Positions 1 to 8,009 of a stretch of DNA of 64,000 nt are shown piece after piece. The stretch's first letter is position 1; each line of letters opens with the position of its first letter. The notes below the pieces were generated by a model that saw only the letters and a program-made list of their open reading frames with translations, had not been told where the DNA came from and ran no database searches. Both the position numbers and the translations under genes were made by a program. The stretch covers positions 62,001 through 126,000 of the forward strand of contig DATJPY010000031.1 of assembly GCA_035506135.1 (NCBI GenBank). The letters are read 5' to 3'. This DNA is from DATJPY01 sp035506135 (GTDB lineage: Bacteria > Myxococcota_A > UBA9160 > PR03).

Positions 1-559
1 GATACGAGCGGACCTTCGGGAACGCCTCGCCGAGCGGATGGGTCCAGTCGGCGTAGAAGAGGGCGGGGGCGGCCGAGCAGTCTGCCATGCTGAAGGCGCG
101 GCCCGCCGCCCACTCGCGCCCGGCCAGGGTCTGCTCGAGCCAGGCGTAGGCGGTGTCGAGCGTCGCCCGCGCGTCGGCCACGCCCCTCGCGTCGCGATCC
201 TCTGCGCGGCGCAGGCTATCCCCCACGATCTTCTGCATCGGCGTCGAGACGTAGCTGTCGAACACGCGGTCCATCATCCGCACCTCGAGCGCCGCGCCGG
301 GCTCTGCCGGGACGAGGCGCACCGGTCCCGGATGACGCAGCCCCAGGTGCTCGATGATGATGCTCGACTCCACCACCGTCCGGCCGTCGTCCACGAGCAT
401 GGGCATGCGCCGGAGCGGCCAGAGGGCGGCGTGCTCGGCGGCGATCTTCTCGTCGCCAGGCGTGAGCATGCGCAGCTCGAACGGAGTCGCGTTCTCGTAG
501 AGCGCGATCAGCACCTTCTGGCAGTACGACGAGAAAGGATGGGCGTAGAGCTGCATCAT
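1..559 (-). CDS. Glutathione S-transferase family protein (3' end outside window)
   Basis: About 186 residues are visible before the gene runs off the left edge. The N-terminus (MMQLYAHPFSSYCQKVLIAL) is a thioredoxin-like GST domain with the usual Ser/Tyr/Cys region after the first strand. ESSIIIEHL around residue 65 matches the glutathione gamma-glutamyl contact of GSTs. The following helical part (WLEQTLAGREWAAGRAFSMA) fits the C-terminal GST domain. It probably conjugates or reduces small electrophiles in the cytoplasm. Two ATG codons are adjacent, so the start is 559 or 556. It lies just downstream, on the same strand, of two glyoxalase-fold genes, which suggests a small detoxification group. 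The substrate cannot be told. Confidence 0.9.
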   Translation of the reverse strand, partial: MMQLYAHPFSSYCQKVLIALYENATPFELRMLTPGDEKIAAEHAALWPLRRMPMLVDDGRTVVESSIIIEHLGLRHPGPVRLVPAEPGAALEVRMMDRVFDSYVSTPMQKIVGDSLRRAEDRDARGVADARATLDTAYAWLEQTLAGREWAAGRAFSMADCSAAPALFYADWTHPLGEAFPKVRSY

Positions 560-579
560 GCGAGGGACTCCGAGGCGCT

Positions 580-957
580 CTACTCGGCGCGAAGCTGGTC
601 CAGGTAGAAGCCGTTGCCGTCCGGATCGGCGAGCGTCGCCATGTAGCCGCCCCACGGCTGCTTCGTCGGCGGCATCGTGAAGCGGACTCCGCGCGCGACG
701 AGCTCCTTGTGCGCGGCGTCGAGATCGGGAACTCCGAAGCCGACCCCGGTGTGTCGGCCGAAGAGCCCGGCGGACTCCGGCGCCTTCGGATCGACGCGCG
801 CGATCCCGAGCCGCGCGCCCTCCGTGGCGAACGACGCGTAGCCGAACTCGTCCTCCCGGAACTGGAAGGGGAGCCCGAGCTTGTCGCGATAGAACTCGAC
901 GGCTCGTCCGAGATCGCTCACGAAGACGTTCACGTACCAGATCCTGGGGGTCTGCAT
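580..957 (-). CDS. VOC (glyoxalase/bleomycin resistance) superfamily protein
   Basis: A 125-residue single-domain protein. It has the beta-alpha-beta-beta-beta pattern of the vicinal oxygen chelate fold: IWYVNVFVSDLGRAVEFYRD at the start, then GFGVPDLDAAHKELVARGV and TLADPDGNGFYLDQL at the end. Members bind a metal and act as lyases, dioxygenases or drug-binding proteins; the substrate is not predictable. The longer reading frame begins at 975, but an AGGAG lies just upstream of the ATG at 957, which starts at the expected fold boundary, so 957 is chosen. It is followed 20 bases later by the GST gene on the same strand. Confidence 0.85.
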   Translation of the reverse strand: MQTPRIWYVNVFVSDLGRAVEFYRDKLGLPFQFREDEFGYASFATEGARLGIARVDPKAPESAGLFGRHTGVGFGVPDLDAAHKELVARGVRFTMPPTKQPWGGYMATLADPDGNGFYLDQLRAE

Positions 958-1012
958 CGCTGCCTCCTGCCGCACGGGGCTGAGTCGCGCTCAGCCGTCG
1001 GTAGCGGTGCGC

Positions 1013-1405
1013 TCACGCATCCTGGACTGCACCCTCACGGCGCTCCGAAACGTGCCACAGGACGCCGCACGGATCGCTCAGGTAGGCGACCCGGAGGCCC
1101 CACGGCTGCATCGCCGGCGCTCGGGGCGGCCGCACGCCGAAGCGGCCGCACAGGTCGAGGCCCTCGATGTGCGCCCACCACGCGTCGAGGTCGTCGACCA
1201 TGAGCTGCATCATGAAGTTGTCGGCCCACTCCTTCTGGTACATGCGCTGCAGGATGAAGCCGCCCGAGCCCGCGTTGAAGATCGCGACCTCGCCCTCGAG
1301 CACCTTCTCGAAGCCGAGCAACTCGTAGAAGCGCTTCGACAGCTCGAAGTCGCGCGTTGGCATGAACGGACGCGCCAGCTCCGTTCCGCTGGGGATGCGA
1401 CTCAT
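1013..1405 (-). CDS. VOC superfamily protein
   Basis: About 130 residues. MPTRDFELSKRFYELLGFEK is a typical first beta-alpha unit of a VOC domain, and GLRVAYLSDPCGVLWHVSE is the typical closing strand pair with a possible metal-ligand region. Family members include glyoxalases and fosfomycin-resistance-like proteins, but nothing here fixes a substrate. The frame is open to 1501. The ATG at 1405 is preferred because it follows a GAGGGAG and starts close to the domain. It is tandem with the VOC gene at 580-957 but too divergent to look like a recent duplicate. The 128 bases to the divergent gene at 1534 should hold both promoters; I see no clear boxes. Confidence 0.8.
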   Translation of the reverse strand: MSRIPSGTELARPFMPTRDFELSKRFYELLGFEKVLEGEVAIFNAGSGGFILQRMYQKEWADNFMMQLMVDDLDAWWAHIEGLDLCGRFGVRPPRAPAMQPWGLRVAYLSDPCGVLWHVSERREGAVQDA

Positions 1406-1533
1406 GGAAGCGACGCTCCCTCTGACCTCCGCCAGAATGCCATCGCGGGCCAGCGGAGACAAGCGGGCCGCGCTGGACATCCCCGCCTGCGCACGTTTCA
1501 CTTGGGGGACGCCCGTATCGAGAGGAGCTGCAC

Positions 1534-1878
1534 GTGGACAATCGCGAGAGCGTGAAGGCTCTGGTCGACGGAATCGTGAGCGGAAGGATCATCGAGACGT
1601 TCGATCGCCTCTACGCCGACGACGTCGTGATGAGCGAGAACGGCCAGCAGGAGTGGGCGGGGAAGGCGGTGAACCGGAAGCGCGAGCAGGAGTTCGCGAG
1701 CGGTGTCACGTTCCATGGCGCGACGCCCGGGGCCGTGATCGTCGACGGCGACCGCAGCGCGTACGAGATGACCCTCGACTTCACGCCGAAGGGCGGTAAG
1801 CGTGTGGTGCAGAAGCAGGCGGCGGTGCAGACCTGGCGGAATGGGAAGATCGTCCGCGAGGTGTTCTATCACGCGTAG
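1534..1878 (+). CDS. SnoaL-like / NTF2-fold protein
   Basis: A 114-residue protein beginning with GTG, six bases after AGAGGAG. RESVKALVDGIVSGRIIETF followed by LYADDVVMSENG and, near the end, VQTWRNGKIVREVFYHA is the cone-shaped NTF2/SnoaL fold: an N-terminal helix pair and a curved sheet ending in an RDGKI-type turn. The family includes polyketide cyclases, isomerases and orphan ligand-binding proteins, so the reaction is unknown. A second protein of this fold lies at 3673-4056 on the other strand. The 107 bases downstream to the convergent gene show nothing I can name. Confidence 0.75.
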   Translation: MDNRESVKALVDGIVSGRIIETFDRLYADDVVMSENGQQEWAGKAVNRKREQEFASGVTFHGATPGAVIVDGDRSAYEMTLDFTPKGGKRVVQKQAAVQTWRNGKIVREVFYHA

Positions 1879-1985
1879 TCGCTCGGAGTCGAGCTCGAGC
1901 CGTCACCGTCCAGCGCTGCGCTTCGACTCGTTGAGGGCGATCGCCTCGCTCTTCCTCATGCCGGCCTCTCTTCCTTGCAGCTCTG

Positions 1986-2771
1986 CTAGAGCGGCTGGTT
2001 CGCCACGCCTTCGAACAATGGCTCGGTCGGCCCGACGGTCTGCAGATGCAGCAGCTTGGTGGCGAGGTGGGGCGCGAAGACCGAGAGATAGACGACATGG
2101 CCGATGACGATGACGGCCGCAATCGAGAGGAAGGACGAGCCCAGACGGCTCTTCGACCTCGAATCCGCCCACGCTTCGATGACGGTTCGTCCCTGTGAGT
2201 CGGTTCGGCCGAGGATGTACGTGAAGACCATCATCTGGACGCCCATCGCGAGAGCATCATAGAGCGGATACTGGTGCCGCGTGCCCGGCCAGAGAGCGAG
2301 CCCCTCGATCGCGCGCCCGTAGTAGACCACACCGAGCTGGGCCCCCAGGATCGCGTTGAACAGGAAGGCCCACAGGCATCCGACGACGAGGCCCGTGATC
2401 AGCAGCGTGATCGGCGCACGCCACTGGAATCTCGAGATCAGCCGCCGCCCCAGCCGGGCACCCGTCACGGCGGGGAGGACGAAGTAGGCGATGTAGCCGG
2501 GGGGAACCGATGCCGGCAGGCCGCCCCACGTCATGTTCAACGGCCACCACGATGGCATCCGCGGAATCGCGGGCGGGAACTGCGCGTACACCGCCCAGTC
2601 ATAGGGGGCCTCGATCCAGGAGAACGAGATGGCAGAGATGCACACGAGCAGGAGCGGGTGCAGGCGGCCTCGGCGGTAGCTCAAGAGCAAGCCGATGGCC
2701 ACGAAGCCGAGGCCGCCGACGTAGGCGAAGCCGATCGCTGCCCTCAGGAGCGGGGTCAGCTCAGACGTCAT
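1986..2771 (-). CDS. Multi-pass membrane protein resembling the spirocyclase AveC family
   Basis: 261 residues with about seven hydrophobic segments, starting LRAAIGFAYVGGLGFVAIGL. After the second helix comes an aromatic, proline-rich stretch (WIEAPYDWAVYAQFPPAIPR, then MPSWWPLNMTWGG), which recalls the conserved region of AveC-like proteins. AveC itself modifies avermectin spiroketals, but most family members lie outside polyketide clusters and are uncharacterised, so no reaction is assigned. The ATG overlaps the stop of the short membrane gene upstream (2761-2883) by 11 bases, indicating translational coupling. Sure of a membrane protein; moderately sure of the family. Confidence 0.6.
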   Translation of the reverse strand: MTSELTPLLRAAIGFAYVGGLGFVAIGLLLSYRRGRLHPLLLVCISAISFSWIEAPYDWAVYAQFPPAIPRMPSWWPLNMTWGGLPASVPPGYIAYFVLPAVTGARLGRRLISRFQWRAPITLLITGLVVGCLWAFLFNAILGAQLGVVYYGRAIEGLALWPGTRHQYPLYDALAMGVQMMVFTYILGRTDSQGRTVIEAWADSRSKSRLGSSFLSIAAVIVIGHVVYLSVFAPHLATKLLHLQTVGPTEPLFEGVANQPL

Positions 2772-2883
2772 TGGGCCCCGCACTCTTTCGGGGAGCACGC
2801 GCTTCCGGATCGTATCGAAGAACCAATGCGAAGATGAGGACGATCAGTCCGACGAGCGTGCCGAGCATGATCAGTGCGCCCAC
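2761..2883 (-). CDS. Small single-pass membrane protein (40 aa)
   Basis: From a GTG at 2883 the frame encodes about 40 residues: a hydrophobic helix (LIMLGTLVGLIVLIFALVL) followed by a charged tail ending RKSAGPNDV. Its stop lies inside the start region of the AveC-like gene (ATGACGTCTGA), and it begins 11 bases after the stop of the methyltransferase gene, so it sits within an operon. The upstream purine run is weak and an internal ATG at 2868 is an alternative start. I do not recognise a family. It may assist the membrane protein that follows; that is inference from position only. Confidence 0.5.
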   Translation of the reverse strand: MGALIMLGTLVGLIVLIFALVLRYDPEARAPRKSAGPNDV

Positions 2884-2893
2884 GGTGCCGCCC

Positions 2894-3664
2894 TTATCCC
2901 CGAGACGGTGATTTCCCGAGTCGCGCCCAGTAGACGCGCGTCTCCCAGGGCAGCACATACTGCGGGGCGGCGAGAAGCGATCTCGCCTCGCGCACCAGCG
3001 GAAGGCGGCGCTCATCCGGAAGTGACGCGATCCAGCCCATCGATTCGAAGAAGGCGACGAGAGCCTCCTTGTCGACGGTCTGGGGATTCGGAATCCGGAC
3101 CTCTTCGTGCTCGTCGAACGCCGACTTCGCGAACAGCTCGCGCCACTCGCGCGGCCAGTCCTTCGAGGCGTATGCGAGCCCGAGATCGATCGGGTCCCAT
3201 CCCTTCGGCCAGTGCGCATCCAGCAGCTCGTGGACCGCCGCGATGGAAGGCGACGCCGGCCCGGCAGATACGTTCCACAGCAGGATGACCGCACCCCGCG
3301 GCCGAAGGATCCTGGCAATCTCATCGAGCGCACGCTCCGGGTCGAAGGTGTGGAAGGACTGCGCGGCGAAGACGGCATCCACCGAGCCGTCGGCGACGGG
3401 TATCTGCTCGGCGCTCCCGGCGAGCGCCTCAGCGGCTGGGCAGAAGGCCACGAGGCGGCGTCGCATGTGAGAGTCGGGCTCGACCGCCAGCACGCGGGCG
3501 AAGGTGACACATAGAATACGCGTCAGCTTGCCCGTGCCCGCAGCGAGGTCGAGGACGACAGACGACGGGGGCAGGCCCGGGGCTGCCAGGGCCTCCGACG
3601 GATAGCCGGGCCTGCCCCGCTCGTACGCCTCGTACCAGTGCTCGGGCATGTCATGCCACGGCAC
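2894..3664 (-). CDS. Class I SAM-dependent methyltransferase
   Basis: About 256 residues. YERGRPGYPSEAL near the N-terminus and VLDLAAGTGKLTRIL (motif I, binding S-adenosylmethionine) are followed by VLAVEPDSHM (motif II acidic residue), DGSVDAVFAAQSFHTFD and LRPRGAVILLWN, the usual order of a Rossmann methyltransferase of the UbiE/small-molecule type. The acceptor is unknown. Start choice is uncertain: GTG at 3676 overlaps the upstream stop as GTGA, GTG at 3664 lies 11 bases after AAGGAG and is used here, and ATG at 3649 is also possible. The frame runs into the SnoaL-like gene upstream, so the three genes and the membrane pair appear co-transcribed. Confidence 0.85.
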   Translation of the reverse strand: MPWHDMPEHWYEAYERGRPGYPSEALAAPGLPPSSVVLDLAAGTGKLTRILCVTFARVLAVEPDSHMRRRLVAFCPAAEALAGSAEQIPVADGSVDAVFAAQSFHTFDPERALDEIARILRPRGAVILLWNVSAGPASPSIAAVHELLDAHWPKGWDPIDLGLAYASKDWPREWRELFAKSAFDEHEEVRIPNPQTVDKEALVAFFESMGWIASLPDERRLPLVREARSLLAAPQYVLPWETRVYWARLGKSPSRG

Positions 3665-3672
3665 TCCGCCAA

Positions 3673-4056
3673 TCACTCCTTCCGCTCGACCCACTGAGCG
3701 CGCCAGGCGGGCGCGTCGAAGGGATCGGCGAAGTATTGGGTCTCGTGCGACACCCTTCCGTCGCGGAACTCCATGATGCTCACGGCGTAGGCGCGCTTGC
3801 CTTCGTAGTTGATCACGTACTCGGTAACCCAAAGATTGCCCTCACCCGCGATCCGCCGGACCGAGAATCCCGATGGTCTACCGGGGTGATGGCTGCGAAG
3901 GGCTTGCAGGTTGCGCCGACCGTGGATCACCTCGCCGGACTGCGGGTACTCGCAGACGGCATCGTCGTGATAGATCTCGTGCTCCGCAGCTTGATCACCC
4001 GCAGCGGACGCGGCCCAATGTCGATCGATGGCCGTCCGAATGGTCTGCTCTTGCAT
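3673..4056 (-). CDS. SnoaL-like / NTF2-fold protein
   Basis: 127 residues: RTAIDRHWAASAAGDQAAEH, then YHDDAVCEYPQSGEVIHGRR and YAVSIMEFRDGRVSHETQYF. The phrase IMEFRDGRVSHETQYFADPF is very typical of SnoaL-like proteins of the ketosteroid isomerase fold. A good ribosome site (GAGGAGG) precedes the ATG. It is the first gene of a minus-strand group running through the methyltransferase to the AveC-like membrane protein, so it may act on the same small molecule; no substrate can be named. The 88 bases upstream, to the pseudogene end at 4145, should hold the promoter. Confidence 0.8.
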   Translation of the reverse strand: MQEQTIRTAIDRHWAASAAGDQAAEHEIYHDDAVCEYPQSGEVIHGRRNLQALRSHHPGRPSGFSVRRIAGEGNLWVTEYVINYEGKRAYAVSIMEFRDGRVSHETQYFADPFDAPAWRAQWVERKE

Positions 4057-4144
4057 TCTCGGCCTCCTCTCGAGTCCGCTCGCACTGCTGCCCGGCCGTG
4101 TCTCCGCGGCTGTCGAACGGTCGCCGCTCAGCTGCAGCGTCTCC

Positions 4145-4512
4145 TTACGCAGCGTGCCGCCGAATTTCCTTCTCCATGAAGCTTCGGAAGTCCGCGTGGT
4201 ACCAGCGCTGGTTCGCTCGCCACCACTCCTGAATCCCCGATGCGCGCAAGAGAAGAGTAATTGCCTCCTGGTGGGACTGATAGAGCCTCTCGTCGATCAG
4301 CCGACGGGCGTTGAGTTGATGTGTGACCTGAGCTGCCGTGAAGAGCTCGGAGACCAGAGCGTGAAAGCGGATCTGGTCAATCTCGGAAAGCTATTGGAAG
4401 TGCGAATCACGCGGGTGTTCTGGCGAATCTGAAATGCGAGGTAGGCGAGCGTCACGACGACACCAATGCCGCCCACGAAGTTTCCGAGATCGCCGAGAAA
4501 CTCGAGAATGAT
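4145..4512 (-). pseudogene. Frameshifted remnant of a membrane-anchored hypothetical protein
   Basis: One frame gives IILEFLGDLGNFVGGIGVVV followed by TLAYLAFQIRQNTRVIR, the N-terminal membrane anchor of a common bacterial hypothetical family. After about NSF the sense continues in another frame as EIDQIRFHALVSELFTAAQV, then HQEAITLLLRASGIQEWWRA and WYHADFRSFMEKEI to a TAA at 4145. Both halves look like one protein broken by a shift near 4380-4410, and no ATG, GTG or TTG start precedes the anchor in its frame (only ATT). A sequencing error at one base would also explain the shift. Called a pseudogene; function unknown. Confidence 0.6.
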
Positions 4513-4637
4513 CGGCTCCCGCCGCCCACCGGACGGTGGCTCAACTGCCGCCCGGCCGAGTGGCGACCATACAGCGCCCGGCGGTCCGCTGCGAAGCCGC
4601 GAAGGGCCCGCTTCCCCCTGCGGTATCGTGCTCCCGG

Positions 4638-5210
4638 ATGGAGGCGACGTCGCTCTCGTCGGGATCGCGGGGCCGTTGGCTGACGCGGGCCAATGCGCTC
4701 TCGGGGCTGCGGCTCGCGATCGCGCCGCTGCTCGCGCTGGCGATCGCGGCGGAGCATCGCTTCGCGGCGGCGGGGCTCCTGCTGCTCGCGATCGCGACCG
4801 ACTTCGCGGACGGAGCGGTGGCGCGCCGCTACGGCGAGGTGTCGGCGTTCGGCGGGCTCGTCGACCACGCGAGCGATGCGACGCTGGTGGTGCTCGGCCT
4901 CTTCGCGCTCGCCGGGCGCGGCGAGCTGCCGCGCGCGCTCGCGCCGCTCGTCGCACTGGCCTTCGCCCAGTACGCGCTCGACTCGCGCTCGCTCGCGGGC
5001 CGCCCGCTCCGCGCGTCGCGCCTCGGCCGCTGGAACGGCATCGCCTACTACGTGCTGGTGTCGGTGCCGGTGTTCCGCGACGCGCTCGGCCTCTCGTGGC
5101 CGGGAGCGGCCTGGATGCGCCCCGCCGGCTGGGTGTTCGTCGTCTCGACGCTGGTCTCGATGCTCGACCGATTGATGGCTCTGCATCGCCGTGGTGCGGA
5201 TTCCCGCTGA
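4638..5210 (+). CDS. CDP-alcohol phosphatidyltransferase family membrane protein
   Basis: 190 residues, several membrane helices. The signature of the family is present at residues 55-80: DFADGAVAR, then a glycine at 72 and aspartates at 76 and 80 in FGGLVDHASD, matching DG-x2-AR-x8-G-x3-D-x3-D. These aspartates hold the metal and carry out transfer of a phospho-alcohol from a CDP-activated donor, usually in phospholipid synthesis at the inner membrane. The acceptor is unknown. An in-frame extension exists back to 4536, but the ATG at 4638 starts immediately before the domain. A second protein of this family lies at 42731-44029. Confidence 0.85.
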   Translation: MEATSLSSGSRGRWLTRANALSGLRLAIAPLLALAIAAEHRFAAAGLLLLAIATDFADGAVARRYGEVSAFGGLVDHASDATLVVLGLFALAGRGELPRALAPLVALAFAQYALDSRSLAGRPLRASRLGRWNGIAYYVLVSVPVFRDALGLSWPGAAWMRPAGWVFVVSTLVSMLDRLMALHRRGADSR

Positions 5211-5225
5211 GGGACGGCGTCCCTC
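5209..5225 (+). terminator. Short perfect hairpin at the end of the phosphotransferase gene
   Basis: GAGGGAC, a three-base loop, then GTCCCTC. The hairpin begins inside the TGA stop of the preceding gene. There is no T-tract, so it would be a weak terminator or an RNA 3' end protector rather than a classical intrinsic terminator. Confidence 0.35.
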
Positions 5226-5281
5226 GGGCCGCCGCTTCGCCGCCCTCGCCGTGATAGAGTCCGGCGCACACGGAGGACCCG

Positions 5282-6082
5282 ATGGCAGAGCGAACCCTCA
5301 CCGAGCGTGATCCCCTCGACGACTTCGAGCGGCGCGACGTCACGCTGCAGGGACGCACCAAGCTCGTGTTCGTGACCGGCCAGGGACCGGCGGTGATCGT
5401 GATGACCGAGATGCCGGGGATCTCGCCGCACGTGGCGCGCTTCGCGCGCATGGTGCGCGACGCCGGCTTCACGGTCTGGATGCCGCAGCTCTTCGGCGAT
5501 CCGGGGCGCCCGCTCAGCATCGGCTACGCGCTCGGGTCGATGGCGCGCGCCTGCATCAGCAGCGAGTTCCGCGCCTTCGCCTCGAACGCGTCGAGCCCTG
5601 TGACGCAGTGGCTGCGCGCGCTCGCCGCGCACGCGCACCCGCTCTGCGGCGGCAAGGGCGTCGGCGCGATCGGCATGTGCTTCACCGGAAACTTCGCGCT
5701 CTCGATGATGCTCGAGCCGGCGATGCTCGCGCCCGTGTTGTCGCAGCCGTCGCTCCCGTTCCTCGACAAGGCGGGCATGCACATCGCGCCGGAGGAGCTC
5801 GCCGCGGTGAAGACGCGCATGGACGAGGAGGACCTCACGGTCCTCGCCTACCGCTTCGCGGGCGACTCGTTCTGCCGCGCGCAGCGCTTCGAGGCCTACG
5901 AGAAGGTGCTCGGCGACCGCTTCCAGGGGCGCGTGCTGCCCGACTCGGCCGCCAACCCCGACGCGCCGATGAAGAACCCGCACAGCGTGGTGACGCTGCA
6001 TCTCATCGACCGCGCTGGCGAGCCCACGCGTCAGGCAGTCGACGAGATCCTCGACTTCTTCCGCAAGCGCCTCACGTCCTGA
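5282..6082 (+). CDS. Dienelactone hydrolase family protein
   Basis: 266 residues of alpha/beta hydrolase fold. The nucleophile elbow is GAIGMCFTG with Cys133, the cysteine (not serine) typical of dienelactone hydrolases; Asp195 (RFAGDSF) and His234 (KNPHSVVTLH) complete a likely triad. Dienelactone hydrolase opens lactone rings in aromatic degradation, but many paralogues act on other esters, so the natural substrate is open. A good ribosome site (GGAGGA) precedes the ATG. The 3' end overlaps the convergent membrane-protein gene by 11 bases. Confidence 0.85.
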   Translation: MAERTLTERDPLDDFERRDVTLQGRTKLVFVTGQGPAVIVMTEMPGISPHVARFARMVRDAGFTVWMPQLFGDPGRPLSIGYALGSMARACISSEFRAFASNASSPVTQWLRALAAHAHPLCGGKGVGAIGMCFTGNFALSMMLEPAMLAPVLSQPSLPFLDKAGMHIAPEELAAVKTRMDEEDLTVLAYRFAGDSFCRAQRFEAYEKVLGDRFQGRVLPDSAANPDAPMKNPHSVVTLHLIDRAGEPTRQAVDEILDFFRKRLTS

Positions 6083-7055
6083 CCGCGCCGGCGGTGCCCG
6101 AGGCGAAGATCTCGCGGTTGGCGCGCCGAAGGAAGAAGAGGCCGATCGCGGCGTTGAAGAAGATGAAGAAGTTGTGCATCACCAGGCCGAAGGCCGCCAT
6201 CTCGGCCGGGTGATCGGGGAAGAGCAGAACCCACATCGAGATCGCGACCGCCCGCATCGGCCCGGGCACCGCCGCACCGAAGAAGACCAGTGGCAGCACG
6301 GCGAGGATGCGCCCCATCGTCTCGTGCACGCCGAAGAGTCCGAGCGAGGCCGTGTAGACGACGACGCCCGAGAGCAGCGCGGGCGTGCGCAGCGCGATCA
6401 CGGCGAGGTACTGCCAGGGCCGCGCCTGGCGGAACGCGTGCAGGAGCTGGCGGTCGCGCACGCCGGAGCGCGGCGCGATCACGCCGCGGAAGTAGAGCGT
6501 CCAGAGCGCGAAGAAGACGAGCGCGCCGAACCCCACCCACGGCACCGCGCGGAACGCCTCGGGCAGCTCGGGGCCGCGCAGCCAGACCCCGATCACCGCC
6601 CAGAGCAGCAGGTAGTAGAGCTCGCAGAACATGATGAAGAGCATGCTCGAGCCGACCTGCCAGCCGGGCACGCCGTCGCGGCGGTGCAAGTAGAAGGCCA
6701 TCACGCCCTTGCCGACCTGCTCGTTGACGATCGACAGGATGTAGGTGCTGGCGCGAACCGGCAGGATGTCGAGGTAGCGCACCCGCGCGTTGAACCAGTT
6801 GATCACCCGCCACAGCACCAGCGAGTCGATCAGGAGGTAGAAGATCGAGTACGGGATCATGAGCGCGAGCCAGCGCGTCCAGTCGACCTTCTCGAAGACG
6901 GCGGCCAGATAGCGCAGCGCCGTCGAGTGCTGGCTGGCCGCCATGGCGTCTACGCGGCGGTAGAGGAAGGCGAAGCACCCGATGGTGATCGCCCACGGCA
7001 GGATGCGCAGCGCCCAGGACGAGCCGCGCGTGCGCGCCGGGGCGGTCGCGCTCAC
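6072..7055 (-). CDS. Multi-pass membrane protein, lysylphosphatidylglycerol synthase/UPF0104-like
   Basis: 327 residues, six to eight hydrophobic helices. ASTYILSIVNEQVGKGVMAF with LHRRDGVPGWQVGSSMLF recalls the membrane domain of MprF/UPF0104 proteins (a small-residue helix, a Gly, then a basic loop and GVP). There is no aminoacyl-transferase domain, so if the assignment is right it would be a flippase-like relative. The start is GTG at 7055, overlapping the stop of the reductase gene upstream as GTGA, which indicates coupling. Sure of a membrane protein; the family is tentative. Confidence 0.55.
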   Translation of the reverse strand: MSATAPARTRGSSWALRILPWAITIGCFAFLYRRVDAMAASQHSTALRYLAAVFEKVDWTRWLALMIPYSIFYLLIDSLVLWRVINWFNARVRYLDILPVRASTYILSIVNEQVGKGVMAFYLHRRDGVPGWQVGSSMLFIMFCELYYLLLWAVIGVWLRGPELPEAFRAVPWVGFGALVFFALWTLYFRGVIAPRSGVRDRQLLHAFRQARPWQYLAVIALRTPALLSGVVVYTASLGLFGVHETMGRILAVLPLVFFGAAVPGPMRAVAISMWVLLFPDHPAEMAAFGLVMHNFFIFFNAAIGLFFLRRANREIFASGTAGAVRT

Positions 7056-7960
7056 GAGGGCGCGGCTCCGAGGCAGCGGCGGAGCGTCGCGTCGAGCGGG
7101 GTCAGCGCGAGCCCGAGCGCGCGAGCGGCGGGCGCGGGGTCGATCGCGTCGTCGTGCTCGAGGACGCCGAGCATCGCGGTGGTGAGCGGCGGATCCGCGA
7201 AGAGGCGCTCGGCCGCGGCGGCGACGAGCTGGAGCGCCGCGAGCGGCACCGGCACGATCCGGGGGCGGTTGCCGAGGATCGCCCCCGCGCGCAACACGAG
7301 ATCGCGTCGGGAGAGCGACTCGGGGCCCGCGAGGTCGAGCGCGCGGCCGGCGAGCTCGGGTCGATCCATCGCTGCGACGATGGCGGACACGACGTCGTCG
7401 ACGTCGATCGGCTGCTCGAGCGAGGCGCCGCCACGCGCCAGCAGAGCCCATCTCGACCGTGCGCGCGCCCGCAGCGCCCGGCTCGCGGGCTCGTCGCCGC
7501 CGAGCACCATCGGCACGCGCAGCACGGTGGTGGCGAGCGGGCTCTCGAGCAGGATCGCCTCGGCGCGCCCCTTCGAGGCGAGGCACGCGTTCCCGCTCCC
7601 GGGGTGCGCGCCGAGGATCGAGAGGTAGACCGCGCGGCGGAGCCCGCTCTGCTTCGCGGCCGCAACGAGCGCGCGGGCGCTGGCCTCGTGCGCCGCGGCA
7701 TAGGTCGACGCGCGCGTCTCCTTCAGGATGCCGACCAGATGGACGGCGGCGTCGCAACCCTCGGCGGCGCGCGCCAGCGCGTCGGCATCGGCGTAGTCCA
7801 CGACGGTGACGTCGGAGGCGTGCGCGCGAGCAGCGGCGGCAGCCCGCTCGGAGCGGACCAGCCCGCAGGCCCGGATGCCGGAGCGCGCCAGCCGATCGCA
7901 GAGCGCGCGCCCGAGGTTGCCGTTCGCGCCGGTCACCAGGATCCGCTCGGGGCCGGACAT
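7052..7960 (-). CDS. NAD(P)-binding NmrA/SDR-extended type protein
   Basis: 302 residues. ILVTGANGNLGRALCDRLA is the nucleotide-binding Rossmann motif of atypical or extended SDRs, and CDAAVHLVGILKE with AVYLSILGAH is characteristic of the NmrA/complex I NDUFA9-like subgroup, which often lack the Tyr-x3-Lys pair. LEQPIDVDDVVSAIVAAM and the later AGRALDLAGPESLSRRDLV follow the same subgroup. It may act as a redox sensor or an assembly protein rather than a dehydrogenase. It is the first gene of a two-gene operon with the membrane protein downstream (GTGA overlap). Confidence 0.8.
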   Translation of the reverse strand: MSGPERILVTGANGNLGRALCDRLARSGIRACGLVRSERAAAAARAHASDVTVVDYADADALARAAEGCDAAVHLVGILKETRASTYAAAHEASARALVAAAKQSGLRRAVYLSILGAHPGSGNACLASKGRAEAILLESPLATTVLRVPMVLGGDEPASRALRARARSRWALLARGGASLEQPIDVDDVVSAIVAAMDRPELAGRALDLAGPESLSRRDLVLRAGAILGNRPRIVPVPLAALQLVAAAAERLFADPPLTTAMLGVLEHDDAIDPAPAARALGLALTPLDATLRRCLGAAPS

Positions 7961-8009
7961 GCGCGGCGAGCATAGCTCGGCGTTGACGCGCGCGGCGCGG
8001 CGGGCTTCC

